A program made the position numbers and the translations under genes. A model generated the notes under the pieces. That model was not told the DNA's origin. It did not search any database and was given only the letters and a program-made list of their open reading frames with translations. DNA of 10,667 nucleotides from Halanaerobium sp041694515. GTDB lineage: Bacteria > Bacillota > Halanaerobiia > Halanaerobiales > Halanaerobiaceae. The stretch spans positions 1 to 10,667 of the forward strand of contig JASMSZ010000062.1 of the NCBI GenBank assembly GCA_041694515.1. Reading direction: 5' to 3'. Shown here piece by piece: positions 1 to 7,400 of this stretch (the stretch's first letter is position 1; every line of letters begins with the position of its first letter).

Positions 1-102
1 TAAACTATAATTACTTTTAAGTTTTAACACTCAAAGTATATTAACGTTGGCTTGCTGTTTAATTTTCAAGGTTCATATTTTGCCGCGTTTTTTATCAGCG
101 AC
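1..102 (-). promoter_or_regulatory. Probable rRNA operon leader (5' part) running off the left edge
   Basis: This is the transcribed region downstream of the last of four tandem promoters, read on the minus strand towards position 1. It has no ORF with a ribosome binding site. It contains a boxA-like element on the minus strand at 74-54 (GAACCTTGAAAATTAAACAG), of the kind found in Firmicutes rRNA leaders where NusB/S10-type antitermination complexes load. Multiple strong promoters plus such an element upstream of nothing coding is typical of an rRNA operon. The 16S gene itself is not in the window, so the assignment is inferred. Confidence 0.6.
54..74 (-). promoter_or_regulatory. boxA-like antitermination element
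   Basis: The minus strand reads GAACCTTGAAAATTAAACAG. It resembles the CTTTGAAAACTAAA-type elements in leaders and spacers of Firmicutes rRNA operons. It lies about 30 to 50 bases downstream of the predicted start of the last promoter. The match is by eye to a degenerate motif, so confidence is moderate. Confidence 0.45.
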
Positions 103-138
103 ATTTAATATCTTATCAACCACGCCTCACTTTGTCAA
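102..138 (-). promoter_or_regulatory. Tandem promoter 4 (nearest the left edge), sigma-A type
   Basis: The -35 is TTGACA (minus strand, 138-133), followed by a 17 bp spacer and a -10 of TAAGAT (115-110). Seven bases later comes GTCGC, so the predicted start is G at about 102. Upstream DNA is A/T-tract rich, including a 19-base palindrome at 153-171 in the position of an UP element. A 5 bp hairpin can form at once in the transcript between GTCGC (102-98) and GCGGC (86-82), including one G-U pair. Confidence 0.8.
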
Positions 139-152
139 GAACTTTTTAGAAA

Positions 153-171
153 AAAACTTTTAAAAAGTTTT
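153..171. repeat. Perfect 19-base palindrome upstream of promoter 4
   Basis: AAAACTTTT and AAAAGTTTT are exact reverse complements separated by a single A. The element lies at about -51 to -69 relative to the predicted start of promoter 4. It could be an UP element contacted by the RNA polymerase alpha subunit, or a protein-binding operator. The composition alone does not tell these apart. Confidence 0.55.
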
Positions 172-247
172 CCCGGCTTCAAAACTCTTTGTTTCTCTTA
201 TATATATAAAGAAGAAAAATATTTAAGCCTGAAACTTAGGTTCTTTA

Positions 248-294
248 AATCTCCAGATTGAGAACAATTTGCTTCTCAATTTTTTGGGGAGATT
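248..294. repeat. Nested inverted repeat just after tandem promoter 3
   Basis: The outer arms AATCTCC (248-254) and GGAGATT (288-294) enclose inner arms TTGAGAA (258-264) and TTCTCAA (273-279), all exact complements. In the minus-strand transcript from promoter 3 it begins about 11 bases from the predicted start and is not followed by a U tract, so it is unlikely to terminate that transcript. Read on the plus strand, the inner hairpin is followed by six T, but no plus-strand gene precedes it. Confidence 0.7.
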
Positions 295-304
295 ATTTGT
301 GCGA

Positions 305-341
305 CGCTTATTATCTTATCAATCTCTTTTTGCTTTGTCAA
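305..341 (-). promoter_or_regulatory. Tandem promoter 3, sigma-A type
   Basis: The -35 is TTGACA (341-336), the spacer is 17 bp, and the -10 is TAAGAT (318-313). Seven bases later GTCGC begins at 305, the predicted G start. The -35 flank TTAAAAAGTTC upstream and AAG downstream are shared with promoter 4, which suggests duplication of a promoter cassette. The nested inverted repeat at 248-294 lies in the first 60 bases of its transcript. Confidence 0.8.
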
Positions 342-361
342 GAACTTTTTAAGATAATTTT

Positions 362-399
362 GTCGGCCAGAAAATTGTGATTCATAACTTTTCAGCGAC
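362..399 (-). repeat. Start-proximal hairpin of tandem promoter 2
   Basis: In the minus-strand transcript, GTCG (399-396) can pair with CGAC (365-362) and GAAAA (393-389) with TTTTC (374-370). The two short stems stack around a small internal loop. The structure starts at the predicted first base of the promoter 2 transcript. The stem is modest, so its stability needs a folding calculation. Confidence 0.45.
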
Positions 400-435
400 A
401 TACATTATCATAACATCAAACCACTCTTTTGTCAA
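399..435 (-). promoter_or_regulatory. Tandem promoter 2, sigma-A type
   Basis: The -35 is TTGACA (435-430), the spacer is 17 bp, and the -10 is TATGAT (412-407). Seven bases later GTCGCTGA begins at 399, identical over eight bases to the start region of promoter 4. An AT-rich stretch with T and A runs precedes the -35. Confidence 0.8.
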
Positions 436-462
436 GAGTTGAAAATGATTTTTTAAAAGATA

Positions 463-490
463 TTGCAAGCAAAACTAATTATTGCTGCAA
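463..490 (-). repeat. Start-proximal hairpin of tandem promoter 1
   Basis: In the minus-strand transcript TTGCAGCAA (490-482) pairs with TTGC-T-TGCAA (472-463), giving nine base pairs with a single bulged base and a nine-base loop. The hairpin begins one base after the predicted start of promoter 1. It is followed by TATCTTTT, so partial early termination is conceivable, but the T run is short. Confidence 0.6.
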
Positions 491-527
491 CGTTTAATAT
501 AGTAACATTTAATTAATATACTGTCAA
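491..527 (-). promoter_or_regulatory. Tandem promoter 1 (most upstream), sigma-A type
   Basis: The -35 is TTGACA (527-522), the spacer is 17 bp, and the -10 is TACTAT (504-499), the weakest -10 of the four. Seven bases later GTTGC begins at 491, differing by one base from the GTCGC of the other three. It shares GTTC just upstream of the -35 with promoters 3 and 4. It sits about 33 bases beyond the dacF terminator stem, so the array is separated from the upstream operon. Confidence 0.7.
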
Positions 528-559
528 GAACTTTCTTGAAAATATTTAATTATATTAAT

Positions 560-608
560 AGAAAACAAACCCCATTCAAGTAAAATCATTGAAGGAAGTT
601 TGTTTTCT
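560..608 (-). terminator. Intrinsic terminator of the dacF end of the operon
   Basis: The arms AGAAAACAAAC and GTTTGTTTTCT (560-570 and 598-608) are perfect 11 bp complements. Inside them TTCAA (575-579) pairs with TTGAA (589-593), so the helix can extend with only a mismatch and G-U pairs between. Downstream on the minus strand is a U-rich stretch (TATTAATATAATT). It lies 64 bases past the dacF stop codon and just before the tandem promoters. Confidence 0.75.
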
Positions 609-672
609 AAAACCTAAATATAAAATTTTATTTTAAAATCTATAAACAAGTTGATCTCTATCTACTAAATAA

Positions 673-1821
673 TTATGAGAATAATCCCTGAACAAAATTA
701 ATTATTTTTCTCCATAACCTGGTCACTATATTAGCTTTTTCTATTTCTTGTGGGGCAATAACATTAACTGAGGAAATTACTTCTTTCCCCCTATAGACAG
801 TTAATTTACCAAGTACTCCACCTTTTTCAATTGGAGCTTTTAAATTATCTTTAACTTCCACTTTTTGAGAAATTTCTCTTTCCTGTCCTTTCTGAACCAT
901 AACAAATAAATTCTCTGCTACTTCACCAACTGCAACTTTATCTGCTGATTCAGCTACAGGAATATTTTGAATTTGATCTCCCACAGCAGCTATCTGTCTT
1001 TTAGAAAAAGCATTAAAACCATAGTCTAATAATCTAATTGTTGATTCTTCCCTCTCTTGCAGTGTCTCTCCCTGCAAAACAACTGCTATTAACCGCGTGT
1101 TACCTTTTTTAGCAGTAGAGGCAAGACAAAAACCAGCTTCCTGAGTATGTCCTGTTTTTAAACCATCCATACTGGGATATTTATTTATTAAACTATTGGT
1201 ATTAACCAGCATAGCTTCTCGATTAGGTAATTGAATAGTTTCTGTCCAAATTGAAGCCCATTCTAAAACCTGAGGATACTTTACTAACTCTCGTGCCATA
1301 ATAGAAATATCCCGTGCAGTTGAATAATGATTGGGATCAGGTAGACCTGTTGAATTGGCAAAATTGGTAGAATTCATTCCCAGTTCTTCAGCCCTCTCAT
1401 TCATCATAGCAATAAAATTACTATATGTACCTGCAATATATTCTGCCACCGCTACACTGGCATCATTTCCAGAAGCAATAGTTACTGCCTTAAGTAACTT
1501 TTCCAGTTTCACCTGAGTATTAGCGGCCAAAAAAATCTGAGATCCCCCCATTGATTCTGCATATCTACTAATTGTTACTTGATCATCAAGAGAAATACTT
1601 CCCGCTTCCAGTTTTTCCATAGCAATTAACAAAGTCATTATTTTAGTAACACTTGCTGGTGGTAATTTTCGATCTGCATTTTTTGAAAATAATACCTGTC
1701 CGGTTTCCGCTTCTAATAAAATAGCCGATCCTGTAGCAACATCAAAAGCTGATGCTGGTGTTAATATTGTCAAGCAAAACAAAATACTAATGATCGAAAT
1801 AGTAATAAGCTTCCTTTTCAT
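673..1821 (-). CDS. dacF: D-alanyl-D-alanine carboxypeptidase, low-molecular-weight penicillin-binding protein (DacF/PBP5 family)
   Basis: This 382-residue protein trims the terminal D-Ala from peptidoglycan pentapeptides outside the cytoplasmic membrane, controlling the number of cross-link donors. All three family motifs are present: SVTK (57-60, nucleophile Ser57 and Lys60), SGN (117-119) and KTG (222-224). Residues 1-25 form a signal peptide with a likely cleavage site after Ala-Ser-Ala. About 275-360 match the beta-rich C-terminal domain. Residues 362-382 are an amphipathic helix of the kind that anchors PBP5 proteins to the membrane. The ATG start is preceded by AGGAGG with a 10-base gap. 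The start is 29 bases after the mazG stop, so it is probably cotranscribed with mazG, and a strong terminator follows. The symbol dacF rather than dacA or dacB is a best guess among close paralogues. Confidence 0.93.
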   Translation of the reverse strand: MKRKLITISIISILFCLTILTPASAFDVATGSAILLEAETGQVLFSKNADRKLPPASVTKIMTLLIAMEKLEAGSISLDDQVTISRYAESMGGSQIFLAANTQVKLEKLLKAVTIASGNDASVAVAEYIAGTYSNFIAMMNERAEELGMNSTNFANSTGLPDPNHYSTARDISIMARELVKYPQVLEWASIWTETIQLPNREAMLVNTNSLINKYPSMDGLKTGHTQEAGFCLASTAKKGNTRLIAVVLQGETLQEREESTIRLLDYGFNAFSKRQIAAVGDQIQNIPVAESADKVAVGEVAENLFVMVQKGQEREISQKVEVKDNLKAPIEKGGVLGKLTVYRGKEVISSVNVIAPQEIEKANIVTRLWRKIINFVQGLFS

Positions 1822-1850
1822 CTTTGATAATCCTCCTGTTTATGGAATTT

Positions 1851-2696
1851 TTATTCTTCTCTTTTAGCTTGATTCCAAATTTCATCTAACTGCTCTAAAC
1901 TATAATCTTCAAATTCTGCCTTTTCATCAATGATTCTCTGCTCTATAAATTTAAATCTATTCTTAAACTTAGAAATAGTCTTTAATAATGCAAGTTCCGG
2001 ATTGATCTTCTTAAATCGGGCCAGATTAACTACAGCAAAAAGCAAATCTCCAATTTCAGCTTCCAGGTCTTTGCGTTCTTTAATATTTAAATTTTGTTCA
2101 GCAAATAAAGTATTATCGGGATTGGCTCCAATAATTTCTTTGCATTCCCCAAACTCTTCTTCTATTTTATCAAGCACAGGCTTTAAATTTTTCCAATCAA
2201 ACCCAACTTCAGCAGCAATTTTTTGGATATCATAAGCTTGATTTAAAGCGCTCTGTCCCTGATTGAATTTATCCAATAGAGAATTGAGTTGGTTTTTTTC
2301 TTCTTTTTCCTCCTGCTTGATTTTCTCCCAGTTCCTCAGCACTTCTTCAGAACCATCTGCTTCTACATTTGCAAAAACATGAGGATGACGGCGAATAAGT
2401 TTTTTCCTTAAAATTTTTGCTACATCAGCTAAATTAAAATCACCTTTTTCATAGGCAATCTGGGATTCAAAGACAACCTGTAACAGAAGATCACCCAGTT
2501 CTTCTTTAAAAGCTGTGATATCATTTTTTTCCAGAGCTTCTACAACTTCATAAGCTTCCTCTATAATATTCGCTTTTATTGAATAATAATCCTGTTTTTT
2601 ATCCCAGGGACAGCCATCTGGTCCTCTCAAAACTGACATTACTTCTATTAATTTATCTAATTCTTCCAGAATTAATTTTCGATTTCTGCTATCCAA
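1851..2696 (-). CDS. mazG: Nucleoside triphosphate pyrophosphohydrolase MazG (TTG start)
   Basis: MazG hydrolyses (d)NTPs to NMP and pyrophosphate, clearing noncanonical or excess nucleotides in the cytosol. The 281-residue protein has the usual tandem arrangement of two MazG all-alpha domains. The first has the EExxE...ExxD metal-binding pattern (Glu46, Glu47, Glu50, Glu66, Asp69), followed by the conserved RRHPHVF segment (102-108). The second has the same pattern (Glu180, Glu181, Glu184, Glu214, Asp217). The start codon is TTG, supported by GAGGAGG seven bases upstream. A glutamate and lysine rich linker (about 124-140) joins the domains. In Bacillus the orthologue (yabN) carries an extra N-terminal tetrapyrrole methylase domain, which is absent here. 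It lies 66 bases after the flippase gene and 29 before dacF. Confidence 0.93.
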   Translation of the reverse strand: MDSRNRKLILEELDKLIEVMSVLRGPDGCPWDKKQDYYSIKANIIEEAYEVVEALEKNDITAFKEELGDLLLQVVFESQIAYEKGDFNLADVAKILRKKLIRRHPHVFANVEADGSEEVLRNWEKIKQEEKEEKNQLNSLLDKFNQGQSALNQAYDIQKIAAEVGFDWKNLKPVLDKIEEEFGECKEIIGANPDNTLFAEQNLNIKERKDLEAEIGDLLFAVVNLARFKKINPELALLKTISKFKNRFKFIEQRIIDEKAEFEDYSLEQLDEIWNQAKREE

Positions 2697-2762
2697 AGTT
2701 TTTCCTCCTCAAAATTGGAAACTATGACATTTAAATTGTATCAAATAATTATTAAAAAATAA

Positions 2763-4394
2763 TTAATCTTTTAAAAAACCCAGTTTTTTTAATAAATTGG
2801 CCAGTTTAGCTCCAAAAACAGGTATTACAGCCAAATCTCGATATTTAATTTCCTGCAGCAATAATAAAATAATAAAATAAAATAAAGCTGCTGCCCCTAC
2901 AGTAACAAAAGTGGTTATCTGATAGGCATAACTAATCTGCTCATTTTGTAGTGAACTAAATAAAAACTCGTAAAATAATTCAACAAAAATCATCATTGAA
3001 GCTACTGAAAAAATAGGTTTTAAAATCATTGTTTTAACATCAATTATAAAACCGCTTTCTTTTTTTACATAATACAAATTTAAAAGAGCCGCAATAGCAA
3101 AACCAATTGTAGTCCCTAAAGCTGCACCTCTAATTCCAAAAGCAGGTACTGCAGTTAATGTATAGTTAATAACCCCATTAAAGACTGCTCCGATCATTAA
3201 ATTACGGGCCGGAATAGAAGTTTTCCCAATCCCATTTAAAATTCCGGTACTAGTCTGCTGAAGGGCAATAAAAAATACTCCCCAGGCAACAAAACGCAGA
3301 GGAACAGCGGCCCCTGGTTCGGAAAAAATAATCTCTGTCAGCGGCTCTGCCAGTAAAAAAAGACCAGCAGCAGCAGGCAGAGAAATTAAAATAGTTAATC
3401 TTAAAGCGGTCTGCGTTCGATAATTAATTAATTTTTCCTTACCAAGTGTAAAAGCCTCGGCAATAGATGGCACCAGACTTGCAGATAAGGAAACAGTAAT
3501 AATAGTAGGAAAGTTGACTAAAGGCATTGCTACAGCAGCAAACATACCATATAACACAGTCGCCTCTCTAACCATATAGCCAGCTGCCTGCAGCCTGTTG
3601 GGAACAAAAACTAAATCAACAAGACTCATTAAAGGCATTACAAGAGCTCCTAAAGTAATCGGAACACCTAAAGAAACAATTCTTTTAATGACATTTTTAG
3701 TGCTTAATTCCACTGAATCAGAACCATTCTCTAGAAAACTAAATATTTTTTCTCTTCTTTTTGCATAAATATATAAAAGGATCAAAAGTCCTCCAAAAGC
3801 CCCACTAACAGCTCCAAAGCTGGCACCAGCAGCAGCGAAGTCTAAACCATAGGGAACTAAAAAAACAACCAGACCCACCATAGTAAACATCCGAATAAAT
3901 TGTTCTAAAATCTGTGACTTTGCAGTTGGAACCATATCCTGGAGACCCTGAAAAAAACCACGATAGGAAGCCATTATCGAAACCACAAAAATCGCCGGTG
4001 AGATTGCCAGAACTGCATAATATGATCGGGGATCAAGTGAAAGAAGCGAAATTAAGGGCCTGGCAGAAAGAGCCATAATCATTGAAATTACTAAACCAAC
4101 TATAAAACTCATCTTTCTGGCAACTTTAAATATCTTATATGCTTCTTTTCTCTTATCTGCTGCTATTTTATCAGCAATCAACTTAGCCAGGGCCACAGGA
4201 ATACCGGACCGGGAAACAACCAGCAAAACAGTATAAATCGGATAGGCCATCTGATAAAGCCCCATTCCTTCAGCACCAATGATTCTGGTTAAAATTACGC
4301 GGTAACCAAAACCCATTACCCTGGCAGCCAGACCGGCAGCTGTCAAAATAGCCGCTCCTTTTATAAAACTACCCTGCTTTGTGTTTTCCGACAT
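2763..4394 (-). CDS. SpoVB/MurJ-type polysaccharide or lipid-linked precursor flippase (MOP superfamily)
   Basis: This 543-residue integral membrane protein has about 14 hydrophobic segments throughout. It matches the SpoVB/YabM/YtgP branch of the MOP exporter superfamily, whose members move lipid-linked cell-wall or polysaccharide precursors across the membrane. The N-terminal segment ILTRIIGAEGMGLYQMAYP (34-52) and the SYRGFFQGLQDMVPTAKS block (143-160) are characteristic. Positively charged cytoplasmic loops (for example 79-94 and 212-216) separate the helices, and the C-terminus (about 528-543) is a short basic cytoplasmic tail. I chose ATG at 4394 because AGGGTGG lies five bases upstream; a GTG nine bases earlier falls inside that ribosome binding site. 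In Bacillus the syntenic gene is yabM, next to mazG. The substrate cannot be told from sequence, and the presence of this gene does not prove sporulation. Confidence 0.88.
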   Translation of the reverse strand: MSENTKQGSFIKGAAILTAAGLAARVMGFGYRVILTRIIGAEGMGLYQMAYPIYTVLLVVSRSGIPVALAKLIADKIAADKRKEAYKIFKVARKMSFIVGLVISMIMALSARPLISLLSLDPRSYYAVLAISPAIFVVSIMASYRGFFQGLQDMVPTAKSQILEQFIRMFTMVGLVVFLVPYGLDFAAAGASFGAVSGAFGGLLILLYIYAKRREKIFSFLENGSDSVELSTKNVIKRIVSLGVPITLGALVMPLMSLVDLVFVPNRLQAAGYMVREATVLYGMFAAVAMPLVNFPTIITVSLSASLVPSIAEAFTLGKEKLINYRTQTALRLTILISLPAAAGLFLLAEPLTEIIFSEPGAAVPLRFVAWGVFFIALQQTSTGILNGIGKTSIPARNLMIGAVFNGVINYTLTAVPAFGIRGAALGTTIGFAIAALLNLYYVKKESGFIIDVKTMILKPIFSVASMMIFVELFYEFLFSSLQNEQISYAYQITTFVTVGAAALFYFIILLLLQEIKYRDLAVIPVFGAKLANLLKKLGFLKD

Positions 4395-4450
4395 TATTTC
4401 CACCCTTTTATAATTTCTTATTTTAGTTATTTGTCTAAAACTGTCTAAAT

Positions 4451-7400
4451 TTAAATATTTTTAAGATCCTTTAACATTGTTAATAACTGTTTATCTATTT
4501 TTTCAGGATCATCAATTTTAATTAACATCTGTGGTTTTTTAGCAGATTTAATTTTGGTTTTTCTCCTATATTTTTTGCTGAATTCAACTAATTTACTGCC
4601 GTCAACTACTTCCGGACTAAGAAATTGACATTTTATTTTACCGCTATCTTCTTTAATTAAATCAATATTTAATTCTGCAGCTATAAACTTCAGCCGCGCT
4701 GTATTAACCAGACGCATTACCTCTACAGGCGGCTCACCAAATCTATCAATTAATTCGTCAATAGTATCTAAAGCATCTTCTTCTTTTTCAATAGATTTGA
4801 TTTTCTTATAAATCTCGATTTTTCTAGCTTCATATTTAATATAATCATCTGGTATATAAGCATCCAGATTAAGATCAATTTCCACTTCGATTTCTTCTTG
4901 ATCTGATTTACCTTTAAGTTCTTCGATGGTTCCTTCTAATAATTTAGTATATAAAGAAAATCCAACTGCTGCAATATGCCCACTCTGTTCTGGACCTAAT
5001 AAATTACCTGCACCCCTGATTTCTAGATCGCGCATTGCAATTTTAAAACCAGACCCCAGAGAAGAAAACTCTTTAATTGCTTCCAGTCTTTTTTCTGCTA
5101 CTTCCGGCAGAATCCTATCTCTTTCATAGAGTAAATAAGCATAGGCAATCCTATTTGTACGTCCAACTCTACCTCTTAACTGATAGAGCTGTGATAAACC
5201 CATCTTATCTGCATGATTAATAATAATTGTATTCACATTTGGAATATCCAGTCCAGTTTCTATTATTGTTGTACAGACCAATATATCAAATTTATAATGA
5301 TAAAAATCATACATTATTTTTTCCAGGCGTTTTTCATTCATCTGGCCGTGAGCAACTGCTATTTTTGCTTCTGGCATTAACTTCTGCAGCCTGCCGGCAG
5401 TTTTCTCAATATCCTTAACTCGATTATGAACAAAATAAATCTGTCCTTCCCGTGCTAATTCTCTCCTAATTGCACTGGCAATCAGTTCCTTATTATGTTC
5501 TTTGATAAAAGTTCGGATCGGATATCTATTTTCCGGTGGAGTTTCTATAAGGCTCATATCCCTTACTCCAACTAAAGCCATATGCAGGGTTCTTGGAATT
5601 GGGGTTGCTGTCAAAGTTAAAACATCAACATTACGCTTTAAATTTTTCATTTTTTCCTTATGAGTAACTCCAAAACGCTGTTCTTCATCAATGATTAATA
5701 AACCCAGATCATCAAAAATAACATCTTTAGACAATAAACGATGAGTCCCAATCAAAATGTCTATTTCGCCTTTAATTAATTTTTTTAAAGTTTTACGCTG
5801 TTCAGCAGCTGTATTAAAGCGACTCAGCATCCCTACTCTAACAGGAAATTCCTCAATTCTTTCGGAAAAAGTATTATAATGCTGCTGGGCCAGAATTGTT
5901 GTTGGAACTAAAACCGCAGTCTGCTTGCTGTCAAGTGCAGCTTTAAAGGCAGCTCTAATTGCAACCTCAGTTTTTCCATAACCCACATCCCCACATAAAA
6001 GTCTATCCATTGGTTTTTCAGACTCCATATCAGACTTCACATCAGTAATAGCTTCTTTTTGATCCGGAGTTTCTTCAAATGGAAATGCATCCTCAAACTC
6101 CTGCTGCCAGACATCATCTTCAGAAAATTGATAACCTGTCAGAGTTTCTCTTTCAGCATAAAGTTCTAATAAGCCAACAGCCATTTCTTCTACAGATTTT
6201 TGTACTTTTTCTTTTACTTTTTTCCAGTCACTGCTGCCTAATTTATAAAGTTTAGGATTACCAGCATCTGAACCAATATATTTCTGCACAAGGTTGATTT
6301 TTTCAGTTGGGACATAGAGTTTATCTTCTCCCGCATATTTCAAAACAAGATAATCTTTATGCTGACCCTGAATCTCTAAAGTTTTAACTCCAAGATATTT
6401 ACCAATACCGTGATTTTCGTGGACAACATAGCTGCCAGCTTTTAAATCATCAACACTAGAAATTTCAACACCTTCCTCGAAATCTCCAATTTTTCTTTTC
6501 CGTTTCTGTTCATTACCAAAAACTTCTTTATCACTAAAAACTGCAAGTTTTATATCCTCAAAAACAAAACCTTCTGCCAGACTATCGGGAAAAATAACAA
6601 TTCTGCTTTCATCAAAATTATCCCCAACCACAAGGTTTTTCTCTTCCAGAAACATTTTGACTCTTCTTTTCTTGCTGGCAGAGTTGAGTGTGATTGCAAT
6701 TCTATACTTTTTCTGCAGAAGCTCCATAATCTTATCACTGAACAATTCCAGCTGACCGTGGAAAGGTTCTAGAGATGACGTATTAAAGTGAATATCATTT
6801 TCTGCAGCCTGATCATCCTCAAATTCAGAATTAATATCAATAACTCGATTTTTGTTAATTTCTTTTTCAAATTCATTTTCCGTAATAAAGTTATCCAGAT
6901 ATTCAGGAAAAACCATTCCCTGTTCTAAAAGTCGAGTATGTGTTTCCGTAATTTCCTGATAATAATCATGAGTCAACTGTTCCATTTTATGAGGACGGAC
7001 AGCAAAAATGATACTTGCTTCTAAATAGTCAAAGAAATTAGCAGTCTCCTCGTAATAAAAAGGTAAAAACTGCTCAAATCCCGGAAAGCGATGTTTTTCT
7101 TTCAAATCTTCCAGCATTTTTTTAGCTTTTTCCCTGAGATAAGATGCTTCTTCCTGATAATTGTTTTCCATAAGTTTTGCCACAGCTTTAGCATATGCTG
7201 CTTCCAGTTTAGGATAAGCTCTGTTAACCACATCTTCGTCAATAACTAAATTTGCAAAAGGTGGAATTGTTATCTGAGCCACTTCTTTTTTGGAACGCTG
7301 AGCAGTTAAATCAATCTTACGAATTGAGTCAACTTCATCTCCAAAAAGCTCAATCCTAAAAGGCTGCTCATCTAAAAGTGTAAATACATCAATAATCCCA

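Noticed and set aside
258..285. Plus-strand terminator (TTGAGAA hairpin followed by six T)
   Set aside because: No plus-strand gene precedes it and the stem is AT-rich; it is more likely part of the leader structure on the minus strand.
140..300. A fifth promoter in the longer 203 bp gap between promoters 3 and 4
   Set aside because: No TTGACA-like box with a -10 at 16 to 18 bp was found; the TATATA run at 200-208 has no matching -35.
1..672. CRISPR array or mobile element remnant in the repeat-rich left region
   Set aside because: The repeated TTGTCAAGAAC-type segments are promoter -35 regions with unequal spacing and divergent intervals; there are no transposase pieces, target duplications or regular spacers.
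1331..1516. Short plus-strand reading frames inside dacF, mazG, mfd, pth, rplY and prs
   Set aside because: All lie opposite well-conserved genes, lack ribosome binding sites and show no recognisable protein features.
2746..2765. Perfect 8 bp inverted repeat with AAAA loop right after the flippase stop codon, as a terminator
   Set aside because: The stem is entirely A/T, there is no defined U tract beyond general A/T richness, and mazG follows 66 bases on with a good ribosome binding site.
4395..4403. GTG start of the flippase at 4403
   Set aside because: The GTG is part of the AGGGTGG ribosome binding site serving the ATG at 4394, and it has no site of its own at usable spacing.
6550..6738. 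Second minus-strand frame inside mfd as an overlapping gene
   Set aside because: It is a 62-codon out-of-frame shadow of mfd; mfd itself is intact, so it is not a frameshift remnant.
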